A stretch of 6,095 nt of DNA from Agrobacterium fabrum (GTDB lineage: Bacteria > Pseudomonadota > Alphaproteobacteria > Rhizobiales > Rhizobiaceae): NCBI GenBank assembly GCA_003241215.1, contig QFOL01000257.1:1-6095 (forward strand), written 5' to 3'. Made by a program: the position numbers and the translations under genes. The notes under the pieces were generated by a model. It saw only the letters and a list, made by a program, of their open reading frames with translations. It searched no databases and was not told the DNA's origin. Below, one piece after another: positions 1-6,095 of this stretch. Position 1 is the stretch's first letter. The number at the start of each line of letters is the position of its first letter.

Positions 1-17
1 CACGGGAAACAAGGTTT

Positions 18-24
18 AAAGGAG
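18..24 (+). promoter_or_regulatory. Ribosome binding site of rpmA
   Basis: AAAGGAG lies 7 bases upstream of the ATG at 32. This is a near-ideal Shine-Dalgarno match and spacing, as expected for a highly expressed ribosomal protein gene, and it fixes the start. No promoter is visible in bases 1-31, so rpmA is probably transcribed together with an upstream gene outside the window (usually rplU). Confidence 0.85.
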
Positions 25-31
25 AACTCCA

Positions 32-301
32 ATGGCACACAAAAAAGCTGGCGGTTCCTCGCGTAACGGTCGCGATTCCGAATCCAAGCGCCTTGGCGTA
101 AAGAAGTTCGGCGGCGAAGCTGTCATTCCAGGCAACATTATTCTGCGTCAGCGCGGCACGCAGTGGCATCCCGGCGCCAATGTTGGCATGGGCAAGGACC
201 ACACGATTTTCGCACTGACCGCAGGTAACGTGAACTTCCGTACGAAGGCCAATGGCCGCGTATTCGTATCCGTGGCACCGAAAGCGGAAGCCGCAGAATA
301 A
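32..301 (+). CDS. rpmA: 50S ribosomal protein L27 (bL27)
   Basis: Structural protein of the large ribosomal subunit. In the family, the flexible N-terminus reaches toward the peptidyl transferase centre and helps position tRNA. The 89-residue product has the usual bacterial length. It starts with the family signature [16 protein letters not shown] (residues 1-16), followed by [12 protein letters not shown] and the [10 protein letters not shown] segment (about residues 39-48) that is diagnostic of bL27. The N-terminus begins directly with Met-Ala-His-Lys-Lys, with none of the cleavable extension seen in Firmicutes L27. The C-terminus ends in a short Ala/Glu-rich tail. A strong ribosome binding site 7 bases upstream supports the start. 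The gene normally pairs with rplU (L21), which would lie left of the window. It is followed by two hairpins, the second of which looks like an intrinsic terminator, so it is probably the last gene of its main transcript. Confidence 0.98.
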   Translation: MAHKKAGGSSRNGRDSESKRLGVKKFGGEAVIPGNIILRQRGTQWHPGANVGMGKDHTIFALTAGNVNFRTKANGRVFVSVAPKAEAAE

Positions 302-319
302 GCCGGTAAGCGTCATATG

Positions 320-345
320 CAGCCGGTGTCCCATCGACCCGGCTG
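320..345 (+). other. Bulged hairpin in the rpmA 3' region
   Basis: CAGCCGG (320-326) pairs with CCGGCTG (339-345). Inside, GTC (328-330) pairs with GAC (336-338) around a CCATC loop, with T327 bulged, giving about 10 bp in all. No T-run follows, so it is not an intrinsic terminator by itself. It starts 18 bases after the rpmA stop. It could protect the mRNA 3' end or act as a processing site. The pairing is directly visible; the role is inference. Confidence 0.5.
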
Positions 346-373
346 AGGCGTATCAGGTTCAGTCAAGAAAACA

Positions 374-410
374 GGGGAGATGGGGCACCACCCAACTCCC
401 CTTTTTCTTT
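374..410 (+). terminator. Intrinsic terminator after rpmA
   Basis: GGGGAG (374-379) pairs with CTCCCC (396-401). After an A-A mismatch, TGGG (381-384) pairs with CCCA (391-394) around a GCACCA loop. TTTTTCTTT (402-410) follows immediately. A GC-rich stem directly abutting a T-run is the textbook form of a Rho-independent terminator. It lies 72 bases after the rpmA stop and only 22 bases before the next start codon. Confidence 0.85.
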
Positions 411-416
411 AACCCC

Positions 417-424
417 AAGGAGGG
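417..424 (+). promoter_or_regulatory. Ribosome binding site of the first GNAT gene
   Basis: AAGGAGGG ends 8 bases before the ATG at 433. This is a very strong Shine-Dalgarno match and selects that start over in-frame alternatives. It begins only 6 bases after the terminator T-run. Confidence 0.85.
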
Positions 425-432
425 ACTGAACC

Positions 433-1056
433 ATGCAAGCTGAATTGTTGAGGGTTGACCAATCACGGTCACCCGAGGAACGGCCGAGGCCCGATCGGTC
501 GAGGAGCGATTGCCCCGTTTTACTGTCGCAGAGGCTGGTTTTGCGCAAGCCTCACGAAGAAGACATCGACGCCCTTGCCCATCTTGCCAACAATGCCAAC
601 ATGGTGTCGCGTATGCCGCACCCTTACACGGCCAAAGACGCCGCGGATTTTGTGCGACGCTCCAAAGCTGGCGAGATTGGCAAGTGCGTCTATGCGATTA
701 CCCGTATGGACAATGGCGAGTTTTTAGGCTGCTGCGCGCTCGAACCCCAGGAAGATGAAAAGACGCTGGAAATCGGTTACTGGCTGGGGGAACCCTACTG
801 GAACCGGGGTTACATGACGGAAGCGGCGCATGCGCTGATCGACATGGCTTTTCGTACGCGTGAAATCGACCAGATCGATGCCCGTTGCCGGGTCACCAAC
901 ATCGCTTCGCGCCGCGTCATCCAGAAGTGCGGTTTCCAGTTCCAGGGCTCCGGCATGGTCGGTTCGCTGGCGCTCGGCGGCATGGTGCCGGTCGAATGGT
1001 ACAGGCTGGACCGCAAGACCTGGGTTTCGCTGAAGAGCTGGGGGGATATGGGATGA
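433..1056 (+). CDS. GNAT family N-acetyltransferase, RimJ/RimL type
   Basis: Predicted cytoplasmic enzyme that transfers the acetyl group of acetyl-CoA to an amine, most often a protein N-terminus or a small molecule in this subfamily. The 207 residues begin with a polar, Arg/Pro/Ser-rich stretch (about 1-30) that is probably disordered. The fold then opens with SQRLVLRKPHEEDIDAL (about 32-48). LEIGYWLGEPYWNRGYMTEA (112-131) is the acetyl-CoA motif A region, with the RGYMTEA pyrophosphate loop. NIASRRVIQKCGF (156-168) is motif B with the usual Asn-x-Ala-Ser. The start is set by AAGGAGGG 8 bases upstream. The stop overlaps the next start (ATGA), so the two acetyltransferases are translationally linked. 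The second gene has the same domain order and shared motifs, so the pair looks like an old tandem duplication. The substrate cannot be read from sequence; ribosomal proteins are one possibility given the neighbours. Confidence 0.93.
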   Translation: MQAELLRVDQSRSPEERPRPDRSRSDCPVLLSQRLVLRKPHEEDIDALAHLANNANMVSRMPHPYTAKDAADFVRRSKAGEIGKCVYAITRMDNGEFLGCCALEPQEDEKTLEIGYWLGEPYWNRGYMTEAAHALIDMAFRTREIDQIDARCRVTNIASRRVIQKCGFQFQGSGMVGSLALGGMVPVEWYRLDRKTWVSLKSWGDMG

Positions 1057-1643
1057 GCACGATTGAGCTTACCCGTCGCCGCGCCGCCACTCCCGTGGCA
1101 CCGCCCGGCCCTTGCCCTGTCATCGAGACAAAGCGTCTGGTGCTGCGGCCGCAGCGGCTTTCCGATGCCGGCAGCATTGCGGAATCGCTTGGCGATTTCG
1201 CCGTGACGAGGATGCTGGCCCGCGTTCCCGCGCCCTATCACAAGCAGGATGCGCTGGAATGGCTGGTCCTGCGCACCTCCGGCACCCTGCCTGACTGGGA
1301 TTTCGCCATTACCAGTGGCGACGATACCCTGATCGGCGTCGTCTCGGTGGAATTGCGGCACGGCGAGTGGCATCTCGGATACTGGCTGAACCGCTTTTAC
1401 TGGGGCAAGGGTTACATGACCGAGGCGGTGGCCGGTGTGGTGGAGCGCTTCTTCCGCCGCATGCCGGAGGTGACCCTTCACTCCGGCGTGTTTGCGGATA
1501 ATCCTGCATCGCTCCGCGTGCAGGAAAAACTCGGCTTCCGGGTAACCGGCTGCCACCAGATCTACGCCACGGCGCGCGCCGCGATGGTGGCGCATATCGA
1601 CACGATGATCACGGCCGAGGATTTCCTTTCGCCGCATCGCTGA
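1053..1643 (+). CDS. GNAT family N-acetyltransferase, tandem paralogue
   Basis: Second predicted acetyl-CoA-dependent N-acetyltransferase, 196 residues from the ATG at 1053. This start overlaps the previous stop as ATGA and has a G-rich ribosome binding sequence (GGGGGGA, 1040-1046) 6 bases upstream. An in-frame start further upstream at 885 would lie deep in the preceding gene and is rejected. After a Pro/Ala-rich N-terminus (about 11-22) come ETKRLVLRPQRLSDAGSIAE (25-44), the motif A region HLGYWLNRFYWGKGYMTEAV (107-126) with GKGYMTEA in the CoA loop, and DNPASLRVQEKLGF (149-162) as motif B. It shares GYW, YW, GYMTEA and the N-x-A-S/R/LGF pattern with the gene before it. The C-terminal parts differ more, which suggests that substrate choice has diverged. 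A 14-bp hairpin begins 8 bases after the stop. The substrate is unknown. Confidence 0.93.
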   Translation: MSTIELTRRRAATPVAPPGPCPVIETKRLVLRPQRLSDAGSIAESLGDFAVTRMLARVPAPYHKQDALEWLVLRTSGTLPDWDFAITSGDDTLIGVVSVELRHGEWHLGYWLNRFYWGKGYMTEAVAGVVERFFRRMPEVTLHSGVFADNPASLRVQEKLGFRVTGCHQIYATARAAMVAHIDTMITAEDFLSPHR

Positions 1644-1651
1644 CAATCAAA

Positions 1652-1682
1652 ACAAGGCCGGTTTGTTTCAAACCGGCCTTGT
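1652..1682 (+). terminator. Perfect 14-bp hairpin ending the GNAT pair
   Basis: ACAAGGCCGGTTTG (1652-1665) is the exact reverse complement of CAAACCGGCCTTGT (1669-1682), with a TTT loop. The stem is very stable and sits 8 bases after the GNAT stop, separating it from obgE. The bases after it (CTCACGCATG) lack a T-run. It may therefore terminate with help from Rho or act as a 3' stabiliser. The stem is certain; its work as a terminator is probable. Confidence 0.65.
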
Positions 1683-1712
1683 CTCACGCATGGGCTTCCC
1701 GCACGATAGTCT

Positions 1713-4040
<2,328 letters not shown>

Positions 4041-4048
<8 letters not shown>

Positions 4049-5327
4049 ACAGGCCGTGAAGCAGAGCCATGACATCGACGCGCTGATGATGACCATCGGC
4101 GCTCAGGCGAAAGCTGCTTCACGACCGTTGTCCATCGCCGGCACAGACCAGAAGAACCGCGCGCTGCTTGCCATGGCCTCCGCAATCGAGGCATCCAGGG
4201 ATGCGATCCTTGCCGCCAACAGGAAAGATCTGGCCGCGGCGGAAAGCGCAGCCCTTGCCGCTTCCTTCGTGGACAGGCTGACCCTCAACGATGCAAGGAT
4301 CGCCGGTATTGCCGAAGGCATCCGTTCGGTTGCGGCGCTGTCTGATCCGGTCGGCGAAGTCATCGCTGCCTGGGACCGCCCCAATGGGCTGAAGATCGAG
4401 CGCGTGCGCACGCCGCTTGGCGTCATCGGCGTGATCTACGAAAGCCGCCCGAATGTGACGGCGGATGCCGGTGCCTTGTGCCTCAAGGCGGGCAATGCCG
4501 TGATCCTGCGCGGCGGCTCGGATTCGCAACATTCATCGCGTGCTATCCATGCCTGCCTCGTGGAAGGCCTGAAGATTGCCGGTCTTCCCGAGCATGCCAT
4601 TCAGCTGGTGCCGGTGACCGACCGTGCTGCCGTCGGCGCGCTTCTCAGCGGTCTGAACGGCACGGTTGATGTTATCGTGCCGCGCGGCGGCAAAAGCCTC
4701 GTGGCCCGGGTGCAATCGGAAGCCCGCGTTCCGGTCTTCGCGCATCTGGAAGGCATCTGCCATATCTATGTCGATGGGTCCGCCGATCTCGACATGGCGA
4801 AACGTATCGTCGTTAATGCGAAGATGCGCCGCACCGGCATTTGCGGTGCGGCTGAGACATTGCTGGTGGATGCCGCCGCCGTTTCCACGCATCTTACGCC
4901 GCTGGTCAACGCCCTGATCGAAGCCGGTTGCGAAGTGCGCGGTTCGCAGGCCGTTCGCGATGTGGTGGCGGGTCTTGCGCCGGCAACGGCAGAGGACTGG
5001 CGCACCGAATATCTCGATGCGATCATTTCGGTCGCCGTGGTGGAGGGTATTTCGGGTGCGATAGAGCATATCGGCACCTATTCGTCCAACCATACCGAGG
5101 CGGTGATCGCCGAGGATCCCGATGTGGTCGCTCGTTTCTTCAACGAACTCGATTCGGCCATTCTGCTGCACAATGCTTCAACGCAATTTGCCGATGGCGG
5201 CGAATTCGGCATGGGCGCGGAAATCGGCATCGCCACCGGCAAGATGCATGCTCGGGGCCCGGTTGGCGTCGAGCAGCTTACCTCGTTCAAATACCGGGTG
5301 CATGGCACCGGCCAGACACGGACCTGA
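4041..5327 (+). CDS. proA: Glutamate-5-semialdehyde dehydrogenase (gamma-glutamyl phosphate reductase)
   Basis: NADPH-dependent reduction of L-glutamyl 5-phosphate to glutamate 5-semialdehyde, the second step of proline synthesis. The unstable intermediate is thought to pass directly from ProB, which fits the close coupling of the genes. The 428-residue product from the ATG at 4041 matches the usual family length; starting at 4032 adds three residues. Landmarks of this aldehyde-dehydrogenase-like fold are [20 protein letters not shown] (121-140), [16 protein letters not shown] (147-162), the VDVIVPRGG loop (209-217) and [17 protein letters not shown] (259-275), where Cys268 is the expected catalytic thiol. 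The C-terminal signature [20 protein letters not shown] (385-404) is also present. The gene overlaps proB by 8 bases. It ends 42 bases before the preferred nadD ATG, or 3 bases before an alternative TTG. No disruption is seen. Confidence 0.97.
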
Positions 5328-5366
5328 TATTTGTCGGCCGATAAGCGCCTCGACAGACGTTACCTC

Positions 5367-5395
5367 ACCATGCCGCATGTGGAGCGCGGCATGGT
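5367..5395 (+). promoter_or_regulatory. Hairpin enclosing both candidate nadD ATG starts
   Basis: ACCATGCCGC (5367-5376) is the exact reverse complement of GCGGCATGGT (5386-5395). The 9-base loop, ATGTGGAGC, contains the best Shine-Dalgarno-like sequence here (TGGAG, 5380-5384). The ATG at 5370 lies in the left arm and the ATG at 5391 in the right arm. The structure could damp initiation or make nadD depend on ribosomes arriving from upstream. The pairing is observed; the regulation is inferred. Confidence 0.45.
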
Positions 5396-5954
5396 CGTTG
5401 GCCTGTTTGGCGGTTCCTTCAATCCGCCGCATGCCGGCCATGCGCTCGTGGCGGAGATTGCGCTGCGCCGGCTCGGTCTCGACCAGCTCTGGTGGATCGT
5501 CACACCGGGCAATCCGCTGAAAAGCCGTTCGGAACTGGCGTCCCTCGAAGATCGCATCGCCGCCTGCGAAAAGCTGGTTCACGATCCGCGCATCAAGGTC
5601 ACGGCGTTCGAAAAGTCACTTGGCATGAGCTATACGGCCAATACGCTCGCCAGGGTGAAGGCAAAAAACCCGCATGTGCGCTTCATCTGGATCATGGGGG
5701 CTGACAATCTGAAGAGCTTCCATCGCTGGCAGAAATGGCGCACCATCGCCGAGACCTTCCCGATTGCGGTAATCGACCGGCCAGGCTCCACACTCTCTTA
5801 TCTCTCCTCCACCATGGCGCAGGCTTTCAGCCAGGCGCGGATAGACGAGGACGATGCCGGGGTTTTGTGGAAAAAACGCGCTCCCGCCTGGGTTTTCATC
5901 CATGGGCCGCGTTCCACGCTCAGCTCCACGGCGCTGCGCAACGGCCGCAAATGA
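5370..5954 (+). CDS. nadD: Nicotinate-nucleotide adenylyltransferase
   Basis: Transfers AMP from ATP to nicotinic acid mononucleotide, giving deamido-NAD, the penultimate step of NAD synthesis. The 194-residue protein (from 5370) has the nucleotidyltransferase signature GLFGGSFNPPHAGH (11-24) with the HxGH catalytic motif, TPGNPLK (45-51), SYTANTL (87-93), IMGADNLKSFHRWQKW (108-123) and the C-terminal SSTALR (185-190). All are typical of NadD. The start is uncertain. ATG at 5370 gives a length in keeping with relatives but has a poor ribosome binding site. ATG at 5391 (187 residues) has TGGAG 6 bases upstream and still includes the whole fold. TTG at 5331 (207 residues) sits 3 bases after the proA stop and would suit reinitiation. 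It is the last gene of the cluster in this window. NAD supply and proline synthesis are not obviously linked beyond the NADPH used by ProA. Confidence 0.95.
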   Translation: MPHVERGMVVGLFGGSFNPPHAGHALVAEIALRRLGLDQLWWIVTPGNPLKSRSELASLEDRIAACEKLVHDPRIKVTAFEKSLGMSYTANTLARVKAKNPHVRFIWIMGADNLKSFHRWQKWRTIAETFPIAVIDRPGSTLSYLSSTMAQAFSQARIDEDDAGVLWKKRAPAWVFIHGPRSTLSSTALRNGRK

Positions 5955-6033
5955 CACGCTCGATCACAAATGATGTATGGGCCAGCCGCCAGAGGGTCCA
6001 TATCTTGAAAAGTTAATGCTTTGATGCCACCTT

Positions 6034-6067
6034 CATTGTGTGACGCAGAGAATCGCGTCGCGCAGTG
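6034..6067 (+). terminator. 13-bp hairpin after nadD, possible terminator
   Basis: CATTGTGTGACGC (6034-6046) pairs with GCGTCGCGCAGTG (6055-6067), giving 10 Watson-Crick and 3 G-U pairs around an AGAGAATC loop. CCTGTTTTGTCATTCTT follows, so a four-T run begins 5 bases past the stem. This is off-ideal for an intrinsic terminator but plausible. It lies 79 bases after the nadD stop and just upstream of the edge ribosome binding site. It could instead be a leader structure of the next gene. The G-U pairs favour a role on the plus strand. Confidence 0.4.
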
Positions 6068-6084
6068 CCTGTTTTGTCATTCTT

Positions 6085-6095
6085 GGAAAGGAAAA
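6085..6095 (+). promoter_or_regulatory. Ribosome binding site of a gene starting beyond the window
   Basis: GGAAAGGAAAA at the right edge contains AAGGA (6088-6092), with no start codon before the window ends. A start within the next several bases is expected. In related genomes nadD is usually followed by rsfS (ribosome silencing factor), so that is the likely gene, but none of it is in view. The rest of 5955-6084 holds no convincing coding region; the only structure seen is the hairpin at 6034-6067. Confidence 0.45.

Noticed and set aside
885..1052. Extended start for the second GNAT gene at 885
   Set aside because: It would overlap the first GNAT gene by over 170 bases. The ATGA start at 1053 has a G-rich ribosome binding sequence and yields a normal GNAT length.
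810..1646. Minus-strand open frame of 278 codons opposite the two acetyltransferase genes
   Set aside because: It mirrors the GC-rich coding frames on the plus strand, has no recognisable domain, and is full of the His/Arg/Ala composition typical of antisense shadows.
4533..5171. Minus-strand open frame of 212 codons opposite proA
   Set aside because: It is the shadow of the conserved proA reading frame, with no motif or start signal of its own.
5735..6016. Open frame of 93 codons crossing the end of nadD
   Set aside because: It overlaps nadD in another frame for most of its length and shows no ribosome binding site or recognisable protein features.

Overview
The window is a compact, plus-strand-only stretch of bacterial core chromosome. 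Protein signatures, the GC-rich codon choice, the acidic-tailed Obg and the gene order (L27, two GNAT acetyltransferases, Obg, ProB, ProA, NadD) point to an alphaproteobacterium of the order Hyphomicrobiales (Rhizobiales). The Rhizobiaceae, and an Agrobacterium/Rhizobium-like genome in particular, are the best guess. The species assignment is inference from recognition and was not computed.

Layout. Positions 1-31 are the leader of rpmA; rplU (L21) probably lies just outside the left edge. rpmA (32-301) is followed by a bulged hairpin (320-345) and a clear intrinsic terminator (374-410). Only 22 bases after the terminator T-run, two tandem paralogous RimJ/RimL-type GNAT acetyltransferase genes begin (433-1056 and 1053-1643, joined by an ATGA overlap). 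A perfect 14-bp hairpin (1652-1682) closes that unit. A 168-base intergenic region (1644-1811) carries a candidate sigma-70-type promoter. It leads into obgE (1812-2882), proB (2879-4048), proA (4041-5327) and nadD (5370-5954), which overlap or lie very close together and look like one operon. A 13-bp hairpin (6034-6067) follows nadD. A Shine-Dalgarno-like sequence at the right edge suggests that another gene starts just outside the window; rsfS is the usual neighbour.

How the genes work together. rpmA and obgE belong to ribosome structure and 50S assembly. proB and proA are the first two enzymes of proline synthesis from glutamate. nadD makes the dinucleotide precursor of NAD. The two acetyltransferases have unknown substrates; their place between a ribosomal protein gene and a ribosome assembly GTPase makes a ribosomal or translation-factor substrate possible but unproven.

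I found no mobile element, CRISPR array, tRNA, rRNA or phage gene, and no evidence of a new multi-gene system. The points worth a second look are small-scale: a perfect 10-bp hairpin holding both candidate ATG starts of nadD, a non-canonical G4 motif in Obg, a terminator placed almost on top of the GNAT ribosome binding site, and obgE tail codons that also serve as the proB ribosome binding site.
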